A stretch of 64,000 nt of DNA, from the NCBI GenBank assembly GCA_016793445.1, contig JAEUME010000002.1, forward strand, positions 126,501 through 190,500, in the 5' to 3' direction. Within the stretch, counting starts at the first letter, position 1, and each line of letters begins with the position of its first letter. Made by a program: the position numbers and the translations under genes. Positions 11,123 through 19,365 of this stretch are shown here, piece by piece. Source of the DNA: Hyphomicrobium sp. Its GTDB lineage: Bacteria; Pseudomonadota; Alphaproteobacteria; Rhizobiales; Hyphomicrobiaceae. The notes under the pieces were generated by a model. It was given only the letters and a program-made list of their open reading frames with translations. It had not been told where the DNA came from and made no database searches.

Positions 11123-12280
11123 ATGGCAAAGCGCGATTATTACGAAGTCCTCGGCGTCGCTCGCAATGTCAGCGAGCAGGATCTTAAGTCCGCCTATCGG
11201 CGGATGGCCAAGGAGTACCATCCCGATCGTAATGCGGGCGACAAGGATGCAGAGCGCCGTTTCAAGGAAGTGAATGAAGCCTACGAGGCTTTGAAGGACC
11301 CCCAGAAGCGCGCCGCTTACGATCAGTTCGGGCATGCTGCCTTCGAGGGCGGAATGGGCGGACGCGGTCCGCACGGTTTCGGGCCCGATTTCGCATCCTC
11401 CATGTCGGACATCTTCGACGACCTGTTCGGCGAGTTCATGGGCGGCCGTCGCGGCGGCGGCGGCGCGGGTCAGAGAACCCGGTCAGGCCGGGAGCGCGGA
11501 GCCGACCTTCGCTATAACCTCGACATCACCCTTGCCGACGCCTACGCGGGCAAGACAGCCGAGATCATCGTACCTTCCAGCGTTTCGTGTGAAACGTGCT
11601 CGGGCACGGGCGCCAAGGCCGGCAGCAAGCCCAAAGTGTGCGCCACCTGCGGCGGCCATGGCAAAGTCCGCGCCAGCCAGGGCTTCTTCACCATCGAGCG
11701 CACCTGTCCCGCCTGCCAGGGACGCGGCGAAATGATCGACGATCCTTGCTCGGCGTGCCACGGCTCGGGCCGCGTCACACGTGAGCGCAAGCTGTCGGTC
11801 AATATCCCCGCCGGCGTCGAGGACGGCACGCGCATCCGTCTGGCCGGCGAAGGCGAGGCTGGCCTGCGCGGCGGCCCCGCGGGGGATCTTTACATTTTCC
11901 TTTCCATCGCTACGCACGCCTTCTTTCAGCGCGACGGAGCGGATGTGTTCTGCAAAGTGCCCATCTCCATGACGACGGCGGCACTAGGCGGACAGATCGA
12001 GGTGCCGACGCTGGAGGGCGCGACAACGCGCGTGAAGGTTCCCGAAGGCACCGAGTCGGGCAAGCAGTTCCGCCTGAAAGGCAAGGGCATGCCGGTGCTG
12101 CGTTCCAAGGTCATGGGCGATATGTACATCCAGGTCGATGTGGAGACGCCCAAGAACCTGACGCGCCGGCAGCGCGAACTGCTTGAGGAGTTCGAGAAGG
12201 AAAGCCACCGCGAGACAAGCCCGGAAAGCGCCGGTTTCTTCTCGCGCGTGAAGGACTTCTTCGAAGGCAAGAGCGGCTGA
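11123..12280 (+). CDS. dnaJ: Chaperone DnaJ (Hsp40)
   Basis: Co-chaperone that stimulates DnaK ATPase and delivers substrates. The 385-residue protein has a J domain with YHPDRNAGD (HPD loop), a glycine/phenylalanine-rich linker ([15 protein letters not shown]), four zinc-binding repeats ([32 protein letters not shown]) and a C-terminal substrate domain. I use ATG 11123 (MAKRDYY), the family start; an upstream in-frame ATG at 11111 sits only two bases from the AAAGGA. It converges with the UbiH-type gene, leaving ten bases between stops. Confidence 0.97.
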   Translation: MAKRDYYEVLGVARNVSEQDLKSAYRRMAKEYHPDRNAGDKDAERRFKEVNEAYEALKDPQKRAAYDQFGHAAFEGGMGGRGPHGFGPDFASSMSDIFDDLFGEFMGGRRGGGGAGQRTRSGRERGADLRYNLDITLADAYAGKTAEIIVPSSVSCETCSGTGAKAGSKPKVCATCGGHGKVRASQGFFTIERTCPACQGRGEMIDDPCSACHGSGRVTRERKLSVNIPAGVEDGTRIRLAGEGEAGLRGGPAGDLYIFLSIATHAFFQRDGADVFCKVPISMTTAALGGQIEVPTLEGATTRVKVPEGTESGKQFRLKGKGMPVLRSKVMGDMYIQVDVETPKNLTRRQRELLEEFEKESHRETSPESAGFFSRVKDFFEGKSG

Positions 12281-12290
12281 GCCCGCACGT

Positions 12291-13520
12291 TCAGACTAAC
12301 TCACCGCGTACCATCTTAGGCGTGTCCCCGGTGAGGCCTGCAGCCTCCTCGACAATCATCGACTTCAACATGCCCACGCGATCGAGCGCGCCGAGGCCCG
12401 CGCCACGTGCGGCGCGAAGCAGCACGTTGTCGATGCTGAACAGACGGTTGAGGCCATCGTAAGCCGCCGCGGACATCGTGGTGTCAAAGCGCCGCCAGCG
12501 TTCGTAGCGCTCAAGCGCTTCGGCGTGGCCAAGATCGAAGCCGAGCCGCGCAGCATCCGTGAGGCATTCGGTCAGCGCCGCCACGTCGCGGAAAGCAAGG
12601 TTCACGCCTTGGCCCGCGATCGGGTGGACACCATGAGCTGCGTCCCCAACGAGCGCGAACCGTGGCGCTTTGAGGCTGCGTGCGATCTTGACGTCGAGAG
12701 GCCAGGACTGCGGCTTGGCAACGAGCGTGATCTCGCCGAAGCGGCCACCGGCGCGCTTATCGATTTCCGCCAGAAACCCCGCGTCATCGAGCGCGAGCAC
12801 GCGAGCCGCCTCGTCCTCCGCGGAACTCCAGGTGATGCAAGCACGATTGCCCGTCATGGGCAGGATGGCGAAGGGCCCGCCCGGCAGAAAATGCTGAATG
12901 GCTGTGCCATGGTGGTCTTCGGTGAATTGCACAATGGCGACAATGCCGCGCTGGCCGTAACCCCAACCCGTCGTCTTGATGCCAGCAGCATCGCGCAGAC
13001 GCGAGCGGCGGCCCTCGGCAGCCACCGTAAGAGCCGACCGCAACGTCTGCCCATCAGCCAGCGTGGTGGTGATTCCGGCGGTGTCGGCCGCGAGCCCTTC
13101 GGCTTCAGCAGGCGCGATCCACGTCACGTTGGCATCGCCGTCGAGAGTGGCGAACAGCGCGCGATGCAGATCGTAGCTCGGCACGATGTAGCCCGCGACG
13201 GCGCCGTCCGCTGTTGTCGCATCGTAAGTGAGAAGTGCGCTGCGCAAACCATCCTCGAGCGCACTGTCTGTGATCTCAATGGTAGTCATCGGCTGCGCGG
13301 CGCTTTCAAGCGCCCTCCACACGCCAATGGCATTGAGCACATTCCTGGCGCCCGCCCAGATTGCGAAGGCCCGCGTATCGTCACCCGAAGGCGGCCCGGC
13401 TGCGCGGTCGACCAGAGCGATGGTGAGGTCCTTGCCGAGCGCCAGCCGCAGGCTGCGCGCCAAGGCGAGACCCGCGAAGCTCGCGCCTGAAATGACGATG
13501 TCGAAGGTCTTGATAGACAT
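12291..13520 (-). CDS. UbiH/UbiF/COQ6-family FAD monooxygenase
   Basis: 409-residue flavoprotein of the family that hydroxylates the ubiquinone ring. The N-terminus holds the dinucleotide fold DIVISGASFAGLALARSL (GxSxxG in place of the usual GxGxxG), and the second FAD motif ALVGDAAHGVHPIAGQGVNLAFRDVAALTECL follows near residue 290. Both are characteristic of UbiH/VisC enzymes. Which ring carbon is attacked (C5, C6 or C1) cannot be fixed from sequence, since alphaproteobacteria use several related UbiH/UbiL/UbiM forms. It stands divergent from tesB. Confidence 0.85.
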   Translation of the reverse strand: MSIKTFDIVISGASFAGLALARSLRLALGKDLTIALVDRAAGPPSGDDTRAFAIWAGARNVLNAIGVWRALESAAQPMTTIEITDSALEDGLRSALLTYDATTADGAVAGYIVPSYDLHRALFATLDGDANVTWIAPAEAEGLAADTAGITTTLADGQTLRSALTVAAEGRRSRLRDAAGIKTTGWGYGQRGIVAIVQFTEDHHGTAIQHFLPGGPFAILPMTGNRACITWSSAEDEAARVLALDDAGFLAEIDKRAGGRFGEITLVAKPQSWPLDVKIARSLKAPRFALVGDAAHGVHPIAGQGVNLAFRDVAALTECLTDAARLGFDLGHAEALERYERWRRFDTTMSAAAYDGLNRLFSIDNVLLRAARGAGLGALDRVGMLKSMIVEEAAGLTGDTPKMVRGELV

Positions 13521-13636
13521 ACCTTCAGGATACTCCTCGCTCCGCGCCAGATCACCTAACGTTTTGAAAGGTCTTGCACGTGAAGTGCAATGCGGCCAAA
13601 TCTCGGCGCGCAGTCAATCGGAAATGAGGTCTTGGG

Positions 13637-14536
13637 ATGCCGTCGAACGCCGCACCTGCTGGCAAAGCTCTAGAGGCGCTCATCTCTGCCCTGAGACTGG
13701 AGCGGCTGGAGGACAACTTGTTCCGCGGCCCGCGGGCCAGCATCGGCTGGCAGCGCGTCTATGGCGGCCAGGTGCTGGGCCAGGCGCTTTCCGCCGCCTG
13801 CCAGACCGTTGATGAAAACCGCGCCGTGCATTCACTGCATGGTTACTTCCTGCTCGCGGGTGATCCAGACCACGATATCATTTATGATGTCGATCGCATT
13901 CGCGATGGCGGCAGCTTCACGACGCGGCGGGTCAAGGCGATCCAGCACGGGCGGCCGATCTTCACCATGAGCGCCTCGTTTCAGAAGCACGAGGAGGGCT
14001 TTGAGCATCAGGCCGCGATGCCGGATGTGCCCCCACCGGAATCGTTACCCACCGCCGCCGAGCTGGTGACGACTCTGGCTGGCGAGCTGCCCGAGAACAT
14101 GCGGGCCTACTGGCAGCGCGAGAAGCCCATAGAAATGCGCATTGTCGATCCCACCCGCTACACCAGCCGCGAGGCACGGCCCGCCACCCAGGCGATCTGG
14201 ATGCGCGCCAGCGGCAGCGTCCCGCCGGATCCCGTGATCCACGCCGCGCTGCTCGCCTACGCCTCAGACTTCACCCTGCTCGACACCGCGCTCATTCGCC
14301 ATGGCAAGATGCTGTTCGACCGGGACGTGCAGCTTGCCAGCCTCGACCACGCCATGTGGTTTCACCGGCCCTTCCTGGCCGACGACTGGCTACTCTATGT
14401 CCAGGACAGCCCCTCCGCCTCGGGCGCGCGCGGATTCTGCCGCGGCCTCATTTTCGATCGCGCTGGCCGCCTGATCGCGTCGACCGCCCAGGAGGGCTTG
14501 ATGCGGCGGCGCACGACATCGTTCGAGCTCAAATAA
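13637..14536 (+). CDS. tesB: Acyl-CoA thioesterase II
   Basis: Hydrolyses medium- and long-chain acyl-CoA to free acid and CoA. The 299-residue protein has the duplicated hot-dog fold of TesB: LFRGPRASIGWQRVYGGQVLGQALSAA in the first half and DFTLLDTALIRHGK and SLDHAMWFHRPFLADDWLLY in the second; the Asp of the catalytic triad and the GGQVLGQAL helix are seen. Length matches the family. No other fatty-acid gene is adjacent. A 225-bp gap with the glnK promoter follows. Confidence 0.93.
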   Translation: MPSNAAPAGKALEALISALRLERLEDNLFRGPRASIGWQRVYGGQVLGQALSAACQTVDENRAVHSLHGYFLLAGDPDHDIIYDVDRIRDGGSFTTRRVKAIQHGRPIFTMSASFQKHEEGFEHQAAMPDVPPPESLPTAAELVTTLAGELPENMRAYWQREKPIEMRIVDPTRYTSREARPATQAIWMRASGSVPPDPVIHAALLAYASDFTLLDTALIRHGKMLFDRDVQLASLDHAMWFHRPFLADDWLLYVQDSPSASGARGFCRGLIFDRAGRLIASTAQEGLMRRRTTSFELK

Positions 14537-14656
14537 TAGGCAAAAATCCGAATTTGCATATTTATCATGCATGACATGCCGGCGTTCACGTAGGCCACGG
14601 CGCAACGCTGCGCGTTAATCCCTTGTAAATCAGTCTATTGGGCTCTGCCTAGCAAG

Positions 14657-14673
14657 TTGGCACAGGTCTTGAC
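14657..14673 (+). promoter_or_regulatory. Candidate sigma-54 promoter of glnK-amtB
   Basis: TTGGCACAGGTCTTGAC matches the sigma-54 consensus (YTGGCACGrNNNTTGCW) at the -24 GG and surrounding bases, but has A instead of C in the -12 GC. It lies about 88 bases before the glnK start. Nitrogen-starvation control of glnK-amtB by RpoN and NtrC is established in many alphaproteobacteria, which supports the call; an upstream NtrC site was not located. Confidence 0.5.
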
Positions 14674-14761
14674 TCTCTCTTGCGCGGTTACCTGGGGCCA
14701 CCCCCTGGTTTCGTCGCAATCGTGATCCGGCTGATCGCCGGGAAAGGGAGAGGGGGCTTAC

Positions 14762-15100
14762 ATGAAGCTCATCACTGCAATCATAAAACCCTTCAAGCTC
14801 GAGGAGGTCCGCTCTGCGCTGACCGACCTGGGCCTGCAGGGCATGACGGTTACCGAGGTTAAAGGGTACGGCCGTCAGAAGGGGCACACGGAGATCTACC
14901 GCGGTGCCGAATACGCCGTCAGCTTCCTGCCCAAGATCAAGATCGAGGTCGTTGCTCCCTCGGGCCAGGTGGATAAGGCCCTCGCGGCCATCCAGCGCGC
15001 CGCCAAAACCGGACAGATCGGCGACGGCAAGATCTTCGTCTCCGCCATCGAGCACACCGTTCGCATCCGCACGGGCGAGTCTGACGACGCCGCCCTTTGA
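14762..15100 (+). CDS. glnK: Nitrogen regulatory protein P-II (GlnK)
   Basis: Trimeric signal protein that senses 2-oxoglutarate and ATP/ADP and is uridylylated under nitrogen limitation. The 112-residue product has MKLITAIIKPFKLEEVRSAL at the N-terminus, the T-loop GHTEIYRGAEYAVSFLPK with the modifiable Tyr51, and the C-terminal signature segment EHTVRIRTGESDDAAL. GGGAGAGGGGG precedes ATG 14762. It is directly upstream of amtB, the usual arrangement in which GlnK blocks the ammonium channel when nitrogen is plentiful, hence glnK rather than glnB. Confidence 0.95.
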   Translation: MKLITAIIKPFKLEEVRSALTDLGLQGMTVTEVKGYGRQKGHTEIYRGAEYAVSFLPKIKIEVVAPSGQVDKALAAIQRAAKTGQIGDGKIFVSAIEHTVRIRTGESDDAAL

Positions 15101-15144
15101 TCCCACCCTCGACCACATGGTTTGTAAATCAGGGAGCTAACCTC

Positions 15145-16662
15145 ATGAAGTTTGGAAACTTGGCGCGCTGTGCGGGGGTCGTGGGGGCCCTTGGTGCGCT
15201 TGCTCTGCTCGTAGATCCTGCCCTCGCGCAGGAGGCAGCCGCTCCGGCTGCGGATGCAGCAGCCGCAGCCCCGCCGGCGGCACCAACACCCAACAACGGC
15301 GATATTGCATTCATGTACACAGCGACATGCCTGGTGTTGCTGATGACCGTCCCGGGCCTCGCCTTGTTCTACGGCGGCCTCGTCCGCACCAAGAATATGC
15401 TGTCGATGTTCATGCAGGTGTTCGCCACGCTTTGCCTCGTCGCCATCATCTGGGTGACCTACGGCTACTCGATGGCCTTCACGAACGGTGGCGGCCTTAA
15501 CGACTTCGTCGGCGGCTTCTCGAAGGCATTCCTTTCGGGTGTCAACGTCAATTCGCTGGCGGGCACTTTCACCAACGGGGTCTACATACCCGAGTACACC
15601 TACATCTGCTTCCAGATGACGTTTGCCTGCATTACGCCTGCGCTTATTCTCGGCGCCATCGCCGAGCGCATCAAGTTTTCGGCCGTCCTCTTGTTCATGG
15701 CGCTGTGGGTCACGTTCATCTACTTCCCGATGGCCCACATGGTTTGGTACTGGGGTGGCCCGGATGCCTTCGGCAATGCCGCCAAGGCCGTTGTGGAAGC
15801 GACTGCCGACAAGAAGGCTGAAGCGCAGGCGGCTCTTGATGCGGTGCTGGCCGATGCGGGGCTTCTGTTCAAGTGGGGCGCGCTCGACTTCGCCGGCGGC
15901 ACAGTTGTGCATATCAACGCCGGTATTGCTGGCCTCGTCGGCGCCTATGTCCTGGGCAAGCGCGTCGGCTATGGCAAGGAGCACATGCCTCCCCACTCAC
16001 TGACGCTGACCATGATCGGCGCCGCGCTGCTGTGGGTGGGCTGGTTCGGCTTCAACGTCGGTTCGAACCTCGAAGCCAGCTCCTTCACCGGCCTTGTCTT
16101 CATCAACACCTTCGTCTGCACCGCAGCTGCTGCACTGTCGTGGATGATCGTCGAGTGGATCGCAAAGGGTAAGCCTTCGGCTCTCGGCCTCGTCTCGGGC
16201 GTCATCGCCGGCCTTGTTGCCATTACTCCGGCTTGCGGCTTCTCCGGCGTCATGGGGTCCATCGTTCTGGGCCTGATCGTCAGCCCGATCTGCTTCGTGT
16301 TCTGCTCGGCAATCAAGAGTGCTCTTGGATACGACGACAGCCTCGATGTTTTCGGAATTCATGGCGTGGGTGGCATCGTCGGCGCTCTCGCCACCGGTAT
16401 TCTCGTTAGCCCCGATCTCGGCGGCACGGGCATTCCCGACTACATCTCCAAGCCCGGAGAATTGACCACTGCTGCCTACGATCTGGCCACTCAGCTCGTC
16501 GCACAGTTCAAGGGCGTGGGCGTAACCATCCTGCTGTCGGGCATCGGTTCATTCATCCTGTTCAAGATTGTGGACCTGCTCGTCGGTCTGCGTCCCGTCG
16601 AAGAGAAGGAGCGCGAAGGTTTGGACATCACCGACCACGGCGAGCGCGCCTACAATTACTAA
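15145..16662 (+). CDS. amtB: Ammonium transporter AmtB
   Basis: Trimeric inner-membrane ammonium channel. The 505-residue protein has a cleaved signal-like N-terminus (ALGALALLVDPALAQE), an Ala/Pro-rich linker, then eleven membrane segments with GLALFYGGLVRTKNMLS, DFAGGTVVHINAGIAGLVGA (first pore His) and FGIHGVGGIVGALATGIL (second pore His), the twin-His pore of Amt proteins. ATG 15145 follows AGGGAGC. The spacing of 44 bp behind glnK and the terminator after it mark a two-gene operon. Confidence 0.97.
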   Translation: MKFGNLARCAGVVGALGALALLVDPALAQEAAAPAADAAAAAPPAAPTPNNGDIAFMYTATCLVLLMTVPGLALFYGGLVRTKNMLSMFMQVFATLCLVAIIWVTYGYSMAFTNGGGLNDFVGGFSKAFLSGVNVNSLAGTFTNGVYIPEYTYICFQMTFACITPALILGAIAERIKFSAVLLFMALWVTFIYFPMAHMVWYWGGPDAFGNAAKAVVEATADKKAEAQAALDAVLADAGLLFKWGALDFAGGTVVHINAGIAGLVGAYVLGKRVGYGKEHMPPHSLTLTMIGAALLWVGWFGFNVGSNLEASSFTGLVFINTFVCTAAAALSWMIVEWIAKGKPSALGLVSGVIAGLVAITPACGFSGVMGSIVLGLIVSPICFVFCSAIKSALGYDDSLDVFGIHGVGGIVGALATGILVSPDLGGTGIPDYISKPGELTTAAYDLATQLVAQFKGVGVTILLSGIGSFILFKIVDLLVGLRPVEEKEREGLDITDHGERAYNY

Positions 16663-16725
16663 GCCACGCTACCGGGGCGCGCGGGAGTCCTCTCGCGCGC
16701 TTCCCCAGTATATGCTCGAACAACC

Positions 16726-16761
16726 TTGCCCGGCTGTCCCAGAACGGCCGGGCAATTTTTA
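16726..16761 (+). terminator. Intrinsic terminator of glnK-amtB
   Basis: TTGCCCGGC (16726-16734) pairs with GCCGGGCAA (16747-16755), with extra weak pairs in the loop, followed directly by TTTTT. It sits 63 bases after the amtB stop and fits a Rho-independent terminator well. The minus-strand L,D-transpeptidase ends 60 bases further on. Confidence 0.85.
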
Positions 16762-16820
16762 TGACCCCGCTTGTAGCGCGCTTTTGCGCCCCAGGCCTTT
16801 GCGCACAACCTGCGGTCCCC

Positions 16821-17342
16821 TCAACGAATGACAAGCCGGGTGGCGCGCCGCACGCGCGACAAGAGTTGCCGGAAGTCGCGTTTGCACAAAGCGACACAAC
16901 CTTCCGTGGGCGCAAAATTCTGACCTGCGACATGCAGGAAGATCGCGCTACCGCGCGCGCGCCTGCGCGGCCGCGTGTTGTAATCGAGTACGACGAGGCA
17001 GTCGTACAGGTCGTCACCACGCCACAGCCGCTCGGCACTCGCCGGGTAAGGATGATGCACGGGGCGATTGTAGTTGCGATCCGGCGGGGCATCGCACCAG
17101 CCCAAGTCGGGCGTGATGTCCATCAGACGGACTGAACTTGCCAATAGCGTAAATTTATCGCGGCGCCGGTATCCACAGAGCAGCCGGAACGATCCGCGCG
17201 GGGTCGCCCCGTCGCCTTCACGCTTGCGGCTGGTCATTCCGGCGCGCCCCAACGCACACGGCCAGCGCATTGGTCCGAACTCCAGCCATCCCCGCTGCGA
17301 GCGGCCCGAGAGCGTTCTGACCACGATTTGAGATTTCGCCAT
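16821..17342 (-). CDS. L,D-transpeptidase (YkuD)-family protein
   Basis: 173 residues. The C-terminal half carries the catalytic motif HVAGQNFAPTEGCVAL, the HX(n)[ST]XGC form of YkuD enzymes, with catalytic Cys in EGCVAL. An upstream RKREGDGATPRGSFRLL segment is typical of this subgroup. YkuD enzymes make 3-3 crosslinks or attach proteins to peptidoglycan. No signal peptide is evident, so export or a cytoplasmic role is uncertain. ATG 17342 is preceded by AGGGA; the frame extends nine codons upstream. Similar short YkuD proteins sit near response regulator genes in other Hyphomicrobiales. Confidence 0.85.
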   Translation of the reverse strand: MAKSQIVVRTLSGRSQRGWLEFGPMRWPCALGRAGMTSRKREGDGATPRGSFRLLCGYRRRDKFTLLASSVRLMDITPDLGWCDAPPDRNYNRPVHHPYPASAERLWRGDDLYDCLVVLDYNTRPRRRARGSAIFLHVAGQNFAPTEGCVALCKRDFRQLLSRVRRATRLVIR

Positions 17343-17470
17343 AGGTCCCTTATTGACAGCAGAAGGCATCCACTGGCTTGCCCAAGCGGCAAGGTGAGCC
17401 TATTTCAGCGGTCAATCGGATGCTAGCCTCACCACACCCGGCCCGGGAAGAACTTGGAGCTTCTATACAC

Positions 17471-18157
17471 ATGAGCACGGCACGGCGAATTCTGCTGGTT
17501 GACGACGATGAGGATCTGCGCGCTTCCCTCAAAGACCAGCTTGCCCTTCATGACGAGTTCGAGGTGTCGGAAACAAATACCGCCACCAAAGGAATGGAGG
17601 CCGCCAAGTCCGGCCGCTTCGATCTGGTCGTGTTTGATGTCGGCCTGCCCGACATGGATGGACGCGAAGCGGTGAAGATGTTGCGCAAGGGTGGCTTCAA
17701 GACTCCCATCGTCATGCTGACGGGAAACACGTCGGATGCCGATCAGATCCTCGGGCTCGATGCCGGGGCTAACGACTACGTTTTGAAGCCCTTCAAATTC
17801 GCCGTTCTGCTTGCCCGCATTCGCGCGCAGCTTCGCCAGCACGAGCAAAGCGAGGACGCCGTCTTCTCGATCGGGCCCTACACGTTCAAGCCCGCATCCA
17901 AGCTGTTGATCGATGCCGCGGGCAATAAGATCCGACTGACCGAGAAAGAAACATCGATCCTCAAATATCTCTATCGCTCCGGCGAGAGGGTGGTCTCGCG
18001 CGAGACGCTGCTGCATGAGGTTTGGGGATATAACGCCGGTGTTACCACGCACACGCTCGAGACGCACATCTACCGGCTGCGCCAGAAGATCGAAAAAGAT
18101 CCCTCCAATGCCGAGCTCTTGATCACCGAAAGCGGCGGCTACCGGCTCGCTCCCTAG
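17471..18157 (+). CDS. OmpR/PhoB-family response regulator, orphan
   Basis: 228-residue two-domain regulator. The receiver has the acidic pair DDDED near residue 10, the phospho-acceptor Asp in LVVFDVGLPDMDG and the Lys in DYVLKPFKF. The C-terminal winged helix has LTEKETSILKYLYRSGERVVSRETLLHEVWGY, then THTLETHIYRLRQKIE as the recognition helix. No histidine kinase is adjacent, so the signal is unknown. ATG 17471 is chosen for homology. The stop TAG is also the first three bases of a TAGAGC repeat-like sequence. Confidence 0.92.
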   Translation: MSTARRILLVDDDEDLRASLKDQLALHDEFEVSETNTATKGMEAAKSGRFDLVVFDVGLPDMDGREAVKMLRKGGFKTPIVMLTGNTSDADQILGLDAGANDYVLKPFKFAVLLARIRAQLRQHEQSEDAVFSIGPYTFKPASKLLIDAAGNKIRLTEKETSILKYLYRSGERVVSRETLLHEVWGYNAGVTTHTLETHIYRLRQKIEKDPSNAELLITESGGYRLAP

Positions 18158-18215
18158 AGCATTCTTCGACGAATTGGGCACTGGGATCGAAAAGCGATCC
18201 TGGCGCGGGACATCG
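18155..18215 (+). repeat. Possible member of the TAGAG-end dispersed repeat family
   Basis: Starts with TAGAGCATTCTTCGACGAAT, the TAG being the stop of the response regulator gene. The opening pentamer and position match the three clear copies at 38.0, 41.0 and 57.0 kb, but the body differs (GGGATCGAAAAGCGATCC palindrome). It is probably a different subfamily of rhizobial intergenic repeats. Confidence 0.4.
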
Positions 18216-18477
18216 AGTTTTCCAGACTTGTTCCGAGCTTATCCGCATGTGGTCCACAGCGCCTATCCAGGGCCTGGACCATGTCGGCTTGCTGTGCGCA
18301 TAATTGCGCGCTGACTAACGGCTGCTTACCGCCGAAGTGCTCGCGCCGTTTGTATCTATTGACGTGTTTGTCCGTCCCCGGCGTCGCGTACATGCGTACT
18401 GACAGCATGTACCAGTTCTTCTCAAGTGCCTGTCGCGTCCAGTTCCCCAGTTCGTAATTCGATGTGGAGTGTGACCG
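18216..18477. other. Intergenic stretch upstream of the cyclic-nucleotide-binding gene
   Basis: With the preceding repeat this makes a 320-bp gap. I see no coding frame. GGAG eight bases before 18478 is the ribosome site of the next gene; no promoter stood out. Confidence 0.45.
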
Positions 18478-19017
18478 ATGGCCATCGATGCCCTCGTAAA
18501 ACCGCTTTTGCGCTTGCCGCTGTTTCAGGGTCTAAAGCCTCTGCAGCTCACCGAGATCGTGCGCCAGGCCGGGCGGATCATCTATAAGCCGGGCGATATC
18601 CTGATCCACGAAGGTCAAGTGGGGGATAGCGCGATCATCATCGTGACGGGCGAAGCCTTTCGCGTGGAGTCCGAGAGTGATGGCATGCCCGCCGACACGA
18701 TTATCGAAGGCTCGATGATCGCGGAACTCGCCATGTTGGTCGAAACCGTGCACAGCGCCACCATCGTCGCGCGCACGCCGATCCGTGCCTTGAAGATTTC
18801 GCGCGAGGACATGCACGCGCAGATGGCAGAGGACCGGCAGCTCGCCCAATACATGATGAACATCATCACAGAGCGGCTGAGATCTCTGGTCAGCGAAATC
18901 AACGCTATCGACGGTGTGTTGGCCGCGCTCACCGATACTGGGACGAAAGGTCGCGATATTGCGGCTCCCTGGGCATCGGCAGTCCCCCCACAAGGAGTAT
19001 CCGTCTCGGTGCATTGA
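18478..19017 (+). CDS. Cyclic nucleotide-binding domain protein without DNA-binding domain
   Basis: 179 residues with a single CRP-type beta-barrel: PLFQGLKPLQLTEIVRQAG, YKPGDILIHEGQVGDSAIIIVTGEA, then SMIAELAMLVETVHSATIVART, where the phosphate-binding cassette would be, and a long C helix (EDMHAQMAEDRQLAQYMMNIITERL). The protein ends without a helix-turn-helix, so it is not a CRP/FNR transcription factor. The canonical cassette Arg is absent or displaced (ELAMLVETVHSAT), so ligand binding is uncertain. ATG 18478 follows GGAG. It shares strand with the response regulator, which may point to a signalling link, but that is inference. Confidence 0.85.
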   Translation: MAIDALVKPLLRLPLFQGLKPLQLTEIVRQAGRIIYKPGDILIHEGQVGDSAIIIVTGEAFRVESESDGMPADTIIEGSMIAELAMLVETVHSATIVARTPIRALKISREDMHAQMAEDRQLAQYMMNIITERLRSLVSEINAIDGVLAALTDTGTKGRDIAAPWASAVPPQGVSVSVH

Positions 19018-19072
19018 GACGGGGTCTCGCCCCAAACCACGACTCATATGGCAAGCAGCCCCACAAAATGAA

Positions 19073-19203
19073 GCGCCCAGTCCCGGGGGGAGGGACTGGG
19101 CGCGATTTGCGCTTGACGCGCTCGGTACCGGGAGGGAAGCCGGTACCAGAGGTGACGTCTTCGGCTAGACGGGGGGCACTACCGAATACAGGGTGACGTC
19201 ACC
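19073..19203 (-). ncRNA. Triple-hairpin region with C-rich loops on the minus strand, candidate RNA
   Basis: Three consecutive inverted repeats: 19073-19084 with 19092-19103 (12-bp perfect stem), 19124-19131 with 19140-19147 (8 bp, perfect), and 19151-19164 with 19182-19186 and 19195-19203 (a 9-bp outer and 5-bp inner stem). On the minus strand the loops read TCCCCCC, CTTCCCTC and one containing CCCCCC, like anti-Shine-Dalgarno sRNA loops of alphaproteobacteria. It lies 163 bases downstream of the lolA stop, so it could be a lolA 3' UTR product or a terminator array. There is no clean T-tract on either strand. Confidence 0.4.
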
Positions 19204-19365
19204 TGCATGACCAACACTTAAGCGCAACTGCGGACTTTTCACAGGGGGTGGCACGCTTCTTCACAAAAATGTGAACGGCCGCTGCAAGTTATCCCCAAAT
19301 CCGGTATTGCGTCGCGTCAAATCAGCAACATTCTTCTATATCGATTCGTACATGTCGAAGCCACG

